DNA from: Brevundimonas sp. UBA7664
Lineage (GTDB): Bacteria; Pseudomonadota; Alphaproteobacteria; Caulobacterales; Caulobacteraceae
NCBI RefSeq assembly: GCF_002483305.1
Contig: NZ_DLHQ01000055.1
Location: 1 to 7,695, forward strand
Reading direction: 5' to 3'
DNA length: 7,695 nucleotides
This document shows positions 1 to 5,703 of the stretch, in pieces. Below the pieces are notes generated by a model, which did not search any database, was not told where the DNA came from, and saw only the letters and a list, made by a program, of their open reading frames with translations. Each line of letters begins with the position of its first letter. The first letter of the stretch is position 1. Both the position numbers and the translations under genes were made by a program.

Positions 1-309
1 CCATCCCGTCGGTGGGGAGGGCGTCGGATCCAACGCCTCGATGTCGGCGGGCTGTGGTCGAGCGATGAAGCCCGGGCGAAGGATAGTCCGGGGGGCCTTG
101 CGGGCGTCGATGGATGGCGTCTGCCTGCTCGCCGCGGGCTTCCGGAGCGAATCGATCCGCCACCGTGTGTGAAGTTCGCCCCGCGTCCGGACCAGCAATG
201 GACCGGGCGACGATCCGGCAAGGTCCGAACAGGGCCACCATCGGAGAGCCCGTGGAAAACGATCGCGCGGAGCGGCCTGCTTCGTCGAAACGGTAACAAC
301 ACAACAGCA

Positions 310-362
310 CCGGGCGAGGCCCGGCCGCTCCGCGCCCTCCCCAACCGCTTGTCCGCAAGCGG
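310..362 (+). repeat. Two tandem GC hairpins upstream of DAHP synthase
   Basis: The first hairpin pairs ccgggc (310-315) with gcccgg (319-324) around a 3-base loop. The second pairs ccgcttg (345-351) with caagcgg (356-362) around the tetraloop tccg. Both stems are perfect. Neither is followed by a T-run on either strand, so they are not textbook intrinsic terminators. They lie upstream of the predicted start of DAHP synthase transcription. If transcribed, they would belong to an upstream transcript's 3' end or to an unrecognised small RNA. The function is unknown. Confidence 0.4.
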
Positions 363-413
363 GGACGAGTCATGCCAGCGAGGAAGCTTCGCCAGATGCG
401 TCACCTCTGTTCA

Positions 414-442
414 TTGTCCCGGGACGGCCGTCCGCCTATCTT
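414..442 (+). promoter_or_regulatory. Sigma70-type promoter of DAHP synthase with palindromic spacer
   Basis: TTGTCC (414-419) and TATCTT (437-442) each match four of six bases of the -35 and -10 consensus and are separated by exactly 17 bp. The -10 ends six bases before the ATG at 449, so transcription would begin at or beside the first codon and give a leaderless mRNA. Consistent with that, there is no clear Shine-Dalgarno sequence before the ATG. The spacer carries two overlapping perfect palindromes, gtcccgggac (416-425) and ggacggccgtcc (422-433), which could be a repressor site. The promoter is inferred from sequence only. Confidence 0.45.
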
Positions 443-448
443 GCCGGG

Positions 449-1822
449 ATGAGTATGCGCTGGACGCCCGATAGCTGGAGACAGAAGCCCGTCACGCAGA
501 TGCCGACGGACTATCCCGACATGGGCGCGCTGCATCGCGTCGAGGACGAGCTTCGCGCCCTGCCGCCGCTGGTCTTCGCCGGCGAGGCGCGGCGCCTGAC
601 CGCCAAACTGGCCGAGGTGGAGGCGGGCAACGCCTTCCTGCTGCAGGGCGGCGATTGCGCCGAGAGCTTCAAGGAGTTCTCGACCGACAACATCCGCGAC
701 ACCTTCCGCCTGATCCTGCAGATGGCCGTGGTCCTGACCTTCGCGGGCCGCAAGCCGGTGGTGAAGGTCGGCCGCATCGCCGGCCAGTTCGCCAAGCCGC
801 GCTCGTCCTCGCTGGAGACCATCGGCGACGACACCCTGCCCAGCTATCGCGGCGACATCATCAACGGCATGGCCTTCACGCCGGAAGAGCGGCTGCCCGA
901 TCCGCAGCGGCTGCTGCGCGCCTACAACCAGTCGGCCTCGACCCTGAACCTGCTGCGCGCCTTCGCCGGCGGCGGCTATGCCGACCTGTACAACATCCAC
1001 CGCTGGACCATGGGCTTCGCCGCCGACAGCGCCTATGGCCACAAATACCGCGAGCTGGCCGACAAGATCACCGAGGCCCTGGCCTTCATGGAGGCCGTCG
1101 GCGTCACGCCCGAAAGCCATCCGGACCTCAGCCGCGTCGAGGTCTTCACCAGCCACGAAGCCCTGCTGCTCAATCTCGAAAGCGCCCTGACCCGCCTGGA
1201 CGGCGCCACCGGCGAATGGTTCGACACCTCGGCCCACATGGTCTGGATCGGCGAACGCACCCGCCAGCTGGACGGCGCCCACATCGAGTTCGCGCGGGGG
1301 ATCAAGAACCCCATCGGCCTGAAATGCGGACCGACGATGGAGCCGGACGACCTGCTGGCCCTGATCGACGTGCTCAACCCTGACAACACGCCGGGCCGGC
1401 TGACCCTGATCGGCCGTTTCGGATCGGACAAGGTGCATGATCGCCTTCCGCGCCTGATGAAGGCGGTGAAGGAGAACGGCAAACGCGTCGTCTGGTCGAT
1501 CGACCCGATGCACGGCAATACGCTGAAGGCCGGCAACGGCTACAAGACCCGGCCGTTCGAACGCATCCTCGGCGAGGTCAGGGGCTTCATCGATGTGGCC
1601 GAGGCCGAGGGTGTTCACCCCGGTGGCGTCCATCTGGAGATGACGGGCCAGAACGTCACCGAATGCCTCGGCGGCGCCCAGGCCCTGACCGAGGACGACC
1701 TGTCCAGCCGCTACCACACCCATTGCGATCCGCGCCTGAACGCCGATCAGGCGCTGGAGCTGGCCTTCCTGGTCGCCGAGCGGCTGAAGGCCGGCCGTCG
1801 CGCCCAGTCCGAGGCGGCCTGA
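449..1822 (+). CDS. aroG: Class II 3-deoxy-7-phosphoheptulonate (DAHP) synthase
   Basis: This enzyme condenses phosphoenolpyruvate with erythrose 4-phosphate to DAHP, the first step of the shikimate pathway, in the cytoplasm. The protein has 457 residues, normal for the plant/actinobacterial class II family. The N-terminus (WTPDSWRQKP, then MPTDYPD) is typical of the family. Landmarks are LQGGDCAESF (65-74), GRIAGQFAKPRS (108-119), YRGDIING (133-140), EVFTSHEALLL (231-241), WIGERTRQ (266-273), DPMHGNT (352-358), HLEMTGQNVTEC (395-406) and HCDPRLN (425-431). C70, H355, E397 and D427 correspond to the metal ligands of the M. tuberculosis enzyme. E269, R270, K292 and R323 match its substrate-binding residues at a constant offset. 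ATG 449 is taken as the start because of the promoter spacing; ATG 455 is an in-frame alternative. The next gene begins one base after the stop, so the two are probably co-transcribed. Confidence 0.97.
   Translation: MSMRWTPDSWRQKPVTQMPTDYPDMGALHRVEDELRALPPLVFAGEARRLTAKLAEVEAGNAFLLQGGDCAESFKEFSTDNIRDTFRLILQMAVVLTFAGRKPVVKVGRIAGQFAKPRSSSLETIGDDTLPSYRGDIINGMAFTPEERLPDPQRLLRAYNQSASTLNLLRAFAGGGYADLYNIHRWTMGFAADSAYGHKYRELADKITEALAFMEAVGVTPESHPDLSRVEVFTSHEALLLNLESALTRLDGATGEWFDTSAHMVWIGERTRQLDGAHIEFARGIKNPIGLKCGPTMEPDDLLALIDVLNPDNTPGRLTLIGRFGSDKVHDRLPRLMKAVKENGKRVVWSIDPMHGNTLKAGNGYKTRPFERILGEVRGFIDVAEAEGVHPGGVHLEMTGQNVTECLGGAQALTEDDLSSRYHTHCDPRLNADQALELAFLVAERLKAGRRAQSEAA
1811..1814 (+). promoter_or_regulatory. 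Ribosome binding site for prephenate dehydratase
   Basis: GAGG lies nine bases before the GTG at 1824, inside the end of the DAHP synthase gene. It supports GTG as the start. No in-frame ATG lies nearby before the conserved domain begins, and the tight junction suggests translational coupling. Confidence 0.45.
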
Positions 1823-1823
1823 C

Positions 1824-2405
1824 GTGGAACCCGTCGGCCGCCCTCCCAATGACGACGCAGGCGGGCGATGCGCCTACCAGGGCGCACCCGGCGCCTTCAG
1901 TCACGAGGCGGTGGTCGACCTGCGTCCGTGGGACCAGCCCGTCGCCTATGACACCTTCGAGGCCGCCATCGACGCCCTGAAGTCGGGGCAGGTCGGGTGC
2001 GCCCTGATCCCGGTCGAGAACACCACCATCGGCCGCGTCGAGCCGGCGGCCTCCCTCATCGAGGCCGCGGGCCTGACCGTGGTGTCCGAGGTCTGGCGCC
2101 CGATCCGCCTGGCGCTCATGGCCCCTCCGGGCGCGCGCATCGGCGACGTGAAGACGGCCGAAAGCCATCCCGCCGCCCTGGGCCAATGCACTGGCACCCT
2201 GGGCGAGCTCGGCATCCAGCCGGTCGAGGCCTTCGACACCGCCGGCGCGGCCCGCGCCGTCGCCGAGGCCGGCGACCTCACCCGCGCCGCCGTCGCCCCC
2301 GCGCGGGCGGCCGAAGTCTATGACCTGTCGATTTTGCGCAACGACATTCAGGATTCCGCCGACAACCGGACGCGTTTTGTCCTGCTGAGCGCCTCAGCGG
2401 CTTGA
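1824..2405 (+). CDS. pheA: Prephenate dehydratase, catalytic domain only (no ACT domain)
   Basis: It should convert prephenate to phenylpyruvate in phenylalanine synthesis. The 193-residue protein covers the whole PDT catalytic domain: AYQGAPGAFSHEA (17-29), PVENTTIGRV (63-72), ESHPAALGQC (113-122), DTAGAA (138-143) and DNRTRFVLL (180-188). TRF (183-185) is the signature around the catalytic Thr. PVEN and SHPxxxxQC hold other conserved active-site positions. Most bacterial relatives run to about 280 residues because a Phe-binding ACT domain with an ESRP motif follows. Here the protein stops a few residues after TRF, and no ACT-like sequence continues in any frame downstream. The enzyme is therefore predicted to be active but not inhibited by Phe in the usual way. 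The start is GTG, one base after the DAHP synthase stop. A second, full-length dehydratase elsewhere in the genome cannot be excluded. Confidence 0.92.
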   Translation: MEPVGRPPNDDAGGRCAYQGAPGAFSHEAVVDLRPWDQPVAYDTFEAAIDALKSGQVGCALIPVENTTIGRVEPAASLIEAAGLTVVSEVWRPIRLALMAPPGARIGDVKTAESHPAALGQCTGTLGELGIQPVEAFDTAGAARAVAEAGDLTRAAVAPARAAEVYDLSILRNDIQDSADNRTRFVLLSASAA

Positions 2406-2427
2406 CGACGCACGATCCTTGCGCCCA

Positions 2428-2529
2428 ATGAGCCTCATGGTCCGTTCGCAAGCCATCGCTGCGACTGCATTCGCCCGCTTCAACGCGGCCGCGGACCTGT
2501 ATTTCTACGGCTTTCGATACGCCGGCTGA
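2428..2529 (+). CDS. Phe/Tyr-rich leader peptide (33 aa), likely attenuator
   Basis: This small ORF starts with ATG 2428 and stops with TGA 2527. Residues 25-31 are YFYGFRY: five aromatic residues out of seven, with F15 and F18 upstream and no Trp. The run is encoded TAT TTC TAC GGC TTT CGA TAC. TAT, TTT and CGA should be infrequent in a genome this GC-rich, which would favour ribosome pausing. The ORF lies 22 bases after the dehydratase stop and ahead of chorismate mutase, the committed step to exactly Phe and Tyr, and is followed at once by GC-rich hairpins. This is the layout of the pheA leader peptides of enterobacteria. A second ATG (2437, codon 4) could be the real start. Neither has a clear Shine-Dalgarno. 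A TTGACG at 2402-2407 might be a -35 element, but I see no good -10, so the leader may simply be read from the operon promoter. Confidence 0.72.
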   Translation: MSLMVRSQAIAATAFARFNAAADLYFYGFRYAG

Positions 2530-2631
2530 GGCGTCGGGCATCGCGTCCTGACCGTCTCGCCGGCGACCGCTCCGCGACGGAGCGGCGGCTCGCAAAACGC
2601 CCTCATTGAAACGCCGTATCGAAATCGAAAG
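2511..2631 (+). promoter_or_regulatory. Attenuator-type leader RNA with alternative pairings
   Basis: Several pairings can be read directly. (a) The 8-bp hairpin at 2567-2585 can be extended at its base by gccg (2559-2562) with cggc (2586-2589). (b) cgccggc (2520-2526), overlapping the last control codon and the end of the leader ORF, is complementary to gccggcg (2559-2565), which would break the extension in (a). (c) tttcgatacg (2512-2521), within the control codons, is complementary over 10 bases to cgtatcgaaa (2615-2624), and the overlapping ctttcgat (2511-2518) to atcgaaag (2624-2631). A ribosome stalled on the Phe/Tyr codons would block (b) and (c). That stalled translation changes expression of chorismate mutase is inference. 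Which fold is ON or OFF cannot be decided by eye. Confidence 0.5.
2567..2585 (+). terminator. Candidate attenuator hairpin without U-tract
   Basis: ccgctccg (2567-2574) and cggagcgg (2578-2585) form a perfect 8-bp stem with a 3-base loop, 38 bases after the leader stop codon. This is where an attenuator terminator is expected. However, the downstream sequence is ggctcgcaaaacgcc and no T-run follows. It may be a weak or factor-assisted terminator, a polymerase pause hairpin, or part of a fold controlling translation or Rho access. Confidence 0.35.
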
Positions 2632-2695
2632 TCCTTCCGTGCCCCATTCCAGTACCCAGCCGGTCCTCCAGCAAGTCTGGCCCGCGCCCCTCGAA

Positions 2696-3409
2696 ATGTC
2701 CGCCGAACAGATGGCCCTCGCCGCCCTGCGTCACGAGATCGACGATCTGGACGACCAGCTCCTCGCCCTCTTCGAGCGCCGCCTCGGCATCGCCGCCCGC
2801 GTCGGCAAGGCCAAGGACGCGCCCTCCGGCCCGCACGTCAAACTGCGCCCCGACCGCGAACAGGCCGTCCTCGACCGCGTCCTCGCCCAGGCCGCGCCCG
2901 ACAACCGCGAGGCCGTCGAATCCCTCTGGCGCCAGATCGTCGGCTGGGGTCTCGCCTGCCAGGGCCGGATGCAGGTCCAGGTCTGGTCGCCGGTCGAGCC
3001 GACCCGCGCCTTCGACGGCGCCCGCCTCCGCTTCGGCGCCGCCGCCGACATGCGCGCCGTCCGCGATCCCCAGGCCGCGCTCGCCTGGGCGGCGGAAGGC
3101 CATGGCGTGGCGGTGCTGGCCGTCAACGCCGGCGATCCGTGGTGGACCGGCCTGCGCCGCGAGTGGACCGCGCTCAGCGTCTTCGACGGCTTCGGCGGCG
3201 ACACCCCGACCGCCCTCGCCGTGGGCAAGATCGATCCCGCCGCCCTGCCCAGCGGCCGACGGGTGCTGGTCACCGCCGGCGGCGATGCGGGCGACGGCTC
3301 CGGCATCCGCCGTCGCGGTCTCGACACCCACCACGGCTGGACGCTGTCGCTGACCGACGCGAACCTGACCGTCGGCGGCGACGAAGGCTGCGTCGGCGCG
3401 ATCGGCTAG
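2696..3409 (+). CDS. Chorismate mutase (AroQ class) with unassigned C-terminal domain
   Basis: It converts chorismate to prephenate, the branch point to Phe and Tyr. The N-terminal ~90 residues are a CM type II helical domain. Counting from ATG 2696: R12 in LRHEIDDLD, R29 in ERRL, K40 in VGKAK, R54-E55 in RPDRE and Q89 in ACQG match E. coli mutase R11, R28, K39, R51-E52 and Q88. R51 stands where E. coli has D48. The remaining ~147 residues (VQVWSPVEPTR through GDTPTALAVGKI to the end) are not a dehydratase or dehydrogenase domain. I believe similar tails occur on other alphaproteobacterial mutases, but I cannot name a function. Start choice: ATG 2696 puts the first catalytic Arg at the usual distance. 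The in-frame TTG 2606 and GTG 2639 (weak GAAAG at 2627-2631) would add 30 or 19 residues whose codons show weaker third-position GC bias. The gene is probably controlled by the leader upstream. Confidence 0.88.
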   Translation: MSAEQMALAALRHEIDDLDDQLLALFERRLGIAARVGKAKDAPSGPHVKLRPDREQAVLDRVLAQAAPDNREAVESLWRQIVGWGLACQGRMQVQVWSPVEPTRAFDGARLRFGAAADMRAVRDPQAALAWAAEGHGVAVLAVNAGDPWWTGLRREWTALSVFDGFGGDTPTALAVGKIDPAALPSGRRVLVTAGGDAGDGSGIRRRGLDTHHGWTLSLTDANLTVGGDEGCVGAIG

Positions 3410-3418
3410 GCCGTCGCG

Positions 3419-4204
3419 TCAGCCGGCCTTGGCGGCCCGAATGGCGCGATCGATATCGACCGGCTGGATGCTGGCGGTGGCCCGGCCGTTGACGAAGAAG
3501 GTCGGCGTGCCGAGCAGGCCGAGGCCCGTGGCCGAGGTCTGCACATCCGCCAGATGCCGCGCCGTCCGCGGGCTCGACATCGACGCCTGGGCGGCGGCTT
3601 CCGCAATGCCGTTGGCGGCGAGGATGCGGTCGATCGCCGGCTTGTCCAGCGCCGGTTCGGCCATCAGGGCGCGGAAGACCGCGAGATACTTGCCCTCGCG
3701 GTGCGCGGCCTGGGCGGCGCGGGCGGCATAGTGCGAGACGTCGTCGGTTCCTCGGTCCAGGATCGGCCAGTCCTTGAACACGAAACGCACGTCGGGATGC
3801 GTCTGCATCAGGCGCAGCACGTCCGGCGCCGTCGCCTTGCAGCCGGGACAGCGGAAGTCGAAGAATTCGATGACCGTCACCCGGGCGTCGGCCGGGCCGA
3901 ATGCGGGATCGTCGGGACTGACCGCCAGCAGCGACGGATTGGCGGCCGCCTGCTGATTGACGGCCTCGGTGCGCGCGCTGTCCTCCCGGGCCTGCAGGGC
4001 GGCGCTGACCTCCTGCAGGATCTCGGGATTCTGCAGCAGATAGGCCCGCACCCGGCCGTCGAAATCGCCGCCGGTCACATAGGGGGCGGCGGCCAGGCCG
4101 AGGGCGACCACCGCCACGGCCATCGCCGCCATGCTCGAACGGGGGCGGTCGAAGAAGCCGGCCGCTCGCGCGGGTTCGGGCGTCGTGTCAGGCGCGTCGG
4201 TCAT
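3419..4204 (-). CDS. DsbA-like thiol:disulfide protein, membrane-anchored
   Basis: This is a 261-residue thioredoxin-fold protein of the DsbA/Com1/ScsC type, expected to act on disulfides of exported proteins in the periplasm. A hydrophobic segment at about 25-45 is a signal anchor or signal peptide with no clear cleavage site. Residues 51-70 (RVRAYLLQNPE onward) match the helical N-terminal region common in this subgroup. The redox motif is C119-P-G-C122 in EFFDFRCPGCK. KDWPI (144-148) and the cis-proline loop GTPTFFVNG (232-240, P234) follow. ATG 4204 is chosen because it lies 22 bases after the M48 gene's stop with a modest GAG upstream. The frame is open further upstream, but that part overlaps the M48 gene out of frame. 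It is probably co-transcribed with the protease. Oxidase versus isomerase/reductase cannot be told from sequence. It ends 9 bp from the convergent chorismate mutase. Confidence 0.9.
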   Translation of the reverse strand: MTDAPDTTPEPARAAGFFDRPRSSMAAMAVAVVALGLAAAPYVTGGDFDGRVRAYLLQNPEILQEVSAALQAREDSARTEAVNQQAAANPSLLAVSPDDPAFGPADARVTVIEFFDFRCPGCKATAPDVLRLMQTHPDVRFVFKDWPILDRGTDDVSHYAARAAQAAHREGKYLAVFRALMAEPALDKPAIDRILAANGIAEAAAQASMSSPRTARHLADVQTSATGLGLLGTPTFFVNGRATASIQPVDIDRAIRAAKAG

Positions 4205-4226
4205 GGCGATCTCGGTTGGGAGGCTG

Positions 4227-5642
4227 TCAGCCGGCGGCGGGAATGACGCCGCCCTGATTGCGGCGCGAATTGCGACGGTCGACGTCATCGACGTCTTCCT
4301 GGGTGGCGCCGGAGGCGAAGACGATGTCCATGGCGCGGGTCCATTCCGCCGAGCCGCGCTCCAGCATGTCGCGGGCGCGCAGGGCGAACTGGGTCGCCTG
4401 AAGCTCGGCTCCGGCGGCGAAATACATCTCGGCCGAGGCCAGGCGCGCCTCGCCCTCCTTGCCCTGGCTGGCATAGGCTTGGCTCAAAAGCCGCCATCCC
4501 ATGGTGTTGTCACGCTCAAGCGCCGTCGCCCGCTTCAGCTCATCGACCGCCTGTTCAAGTCGGGCGGGATCGCGCGTCTCGATCAGGGCGTGGGCCAGGT
4601 TGATGCGCAGCAGGGGCGCGTCCGGCTTCAGCTCGACCGAACGCTGGTGGGCGCCGATGGCCTCGGCGGGCCGGCCCTCCTCGAAGAGGATCTGGCCCCT
4701 GAGCTCCCAGAAGTACGGGTTTTCCTGCTGTTCGGCGAGCAGCGCATCGACGGCGGCCAGGGCCCGATCGGTCTGGCCGTCGCGATACCAGGCGATCGCG
4801 CGGGCATAGCGGCCGGGCAGGGAGACGTCGCTCTCGGGATATTCGCGCAGGGTCTGGTTCGGCGCGTCGAGGAAGGCGTGAATCTTGGCGACGATCAGGG
4901 CGTGCTGGGCGATCCGCTCCGGGCTGTCGACCTGATCGTAGTTGGACTGTTCGGCGACGAAGCGGCGCAGGTTCTCGATCCGGTCCGACGACAGCGGGTG
5001 GCTGCGGAAATAGGGGTAACGGCGAGCGTCGGAGAAGACTTCCTGCGATCGGAAATTCTCGAAGAAGGTGACCAGACCGCGGCCGGACAGGCCGGCGCTC
5101 TGCAACGCCCGGGCGGCGGTGTTGTCGGCCTCGCCTTCCTGGTGGGTCATGTAGCGGAGGGCGCTCAGGGTGCCGAAATACTGGCTGTTGCCGAGCAACA
5201 CGGCGCCCGCGTCCGGCGCGCCGGCGGCGATGGCCAGGGCGCCGAGGGCCATGGTCATCAGCATGGGCTGCATGGCGGCGCCCTGGGCGCCGTCACGCAG
5301 GGTGTGGCGATTGCGGATATGCCCCGCCTCGTGGCCGATGACTCCCAGAAGTTCGTTGGGATTTCGGGTCTTGAGGATCAGCCCGGTGTTGACGCCCATG
5401 ATCCGTCCGCGGGTGGCGAAAGCGTTCAGGTCGTTGTCGTTGATCAGCAGGATCTCGATCTCGGACGGCTCCAGACCCATGGCGGTGAACACCGGGTCCG
5501 ACCATTCGTGGATGATTTCCTCGATCTCGGTGTCCCGAATCGCGCTCTGGGCCGCAGCCGGCGAGGCCGCCGCCAGCACCAGGCCGACGGCGACGGCAAC
5601 CGCGCCCGCAGCGCGGGAGGTCTTTCGGGACAGCCAGTTCAC
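4227..5642 (-). CDS. Secreted M48 family metalloprotease with TPR repeats (BepA-like)
   Basis: A 471-residue zinc protease predicted to be periplasmic. Residues 1-31 are a signal peptide (KTSR, a hydrophobic Ala/Val core, then SPAAA|QSA). The M48 domain spans about 35-230. The zinc motif HEAGH is at 104-108, E169 in QEGEAD is the probable third ligand, and HPLSSDRI (215-222) is the conserved downstream His-Pro motif. NDNDLNAFA (68-76) and GLILKTRNPNELLGVIGHE are typical of the family. From about 276 to 435 there are roughly four TPR-like helical repeats, including the clear unit WELRGQILFEEGRPAEAIGA. The architecture (signal peptide, M48, TPR) is that of E. coli BepA/YfgC, which degrades or assists stalled outer-membrane proteins; the same role here is inference. 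The start is GTG 5642, backed by a strong GAGGAG six bases upstream. It lies 61 bp after rne and 22 bp before the dsbA-like gene. Confidence 0.93.
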   Translation of the reverse strand: MNWLSRKTSRAAGAVAVAVGLVLAAASPAAAQSAIRDTEIEEIIHEWSDPVFTAMGLEPSEIEILLINDNDLNAFATRGRIMGVNTGLILKTRNPNELLGVIGHEAGHIRNRHTLRDGAQGAAMQPMLMTMALGALAIAAGAPDAGAVLLGNSQYFGTLSALRYMTHQEGEADNTAARALQSAGLSGRGLVTFFENFRSQEVFSDARRYPYFRSHPLSSDRIENLRRFVAEQSNYDQVDSPERIAQHALIVAKIHAFLDAPNQTLREYPESDVSLPGRYARAIAWYRDGQTDRALAAVDALLAEQQENPYFWELRGQILFEEGRPAEAIGAHQRSVELKPDAPLLRINLAHALIETRDPARLEQAVDELKRATALERDNTMGWRLLSQAYASQGKEGEARLASAEMYFAAGAELQATQFALRARDMLERGSAEWTRAMDIVFASGATQEDVDDVDRRNSRRNQGGVIPAAG

Positions 5643-5648
5643 GCCGAA

Positions 5649-5654
5649 CTCCTC
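5649..5654 (-). promoter_or_regulatory. Strong Shine-Dalgarno fixing the M48 GTG start
   Basis: On the minus strand GAGGAG lies six bases before the GTG at 5642-5640. It is the best ribosome binding site in the window and settles the non-ATG start. The full 61-bp gap to rne shows no clear terminator or sigma70 promoter, so read-through from rne is possible. Confidence 0.7.
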
Positions 5655-5703
5655 ATACCCGCTACGTCCCCCCGACTGATCCTCACTACCTAATCACGGC
5701 CAT

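Larger units (their letters stand above)
1..448. other. Gene-free upstream region (448 bp)
   Basis: I see no convincing gene here. One plus-strand frame stays open from position 1 to 474, and one minus-strand frame is open from an ATG at 241 to the left edge. Both translations are compositionally odd, match no family I know, and lack the strong G/C third-position bias of the real genes, so I treat them as chance openness in GC-rich DNA. I looked for RNase P RNA, SRP RNA, tmRNA and 6S RNA signatures and found none I could defend. The right third holds two hairpins (310-324, 345-362) and the promoter of the DAHP synthase gene. The rest may be the tail of an upstream transcript or plain spacer. 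Confidence 0.6.

Noticed and set aside
65..172. A 35-codon ORF starting at ATG 65, considered as a possible leader peptide
   Set aside because: No cluster of Phe, Tyr or Trp codons, no ribosome binding site, and it is far from the gene it would control.
80..300. Resemblance of the stretch near 85-98 (aggatagtccgggg) to the conserved start of RNase P RNA
   Set aside because: The partner conserved segments of RNase P RNA are not found downstream, so the match is taken as chance.
1..474. Open plus frame from the left edge, and minus frame from ATG 241 to the left edge
   Set aside because: Neither shows the third-position GC preference of the real genes, a ribosome binding site or a family match. 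The plus frame also runs into the DAHP synthase start.
401..1849. Minus-strand 482-codon open frame
   Set aside because: Antisense to DAHP synthase, whose motifs and ligands are all present. The opposite frame stays open because of strong third-position GC bias.
2382..2400. Stem gctgag/ctcagc at the end of the dehydratase gene, as a terminator
   Set aside because: It lies within coding sequence, has no T-run after it, and the leader follows at once. Probably incidental.
2278..2595. Minus-strand 105-codon frame across the leader region
   Set aside because: Overlaps the end of the dehydratase and the leader RNA. No ribosome binding site or family features, while the plus-strand leader peptide explains the region better.
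4205..4474. Upstream extension of the DsbA-like frame to 4474
   Set aside because: It would overlap the M48 coding region in another frame and add a Pro/Arg-rich stretch. ATG 4204 gives the expected anchor segment right at the N-terminus.
4131..5693. Plus-strand 520-codon open frame
   Set aside because: Runs antisense to the M48 protease with its HEAGH motif and signal peptide. The Gly/Ala/Leu-rich translation resembles no protein family.
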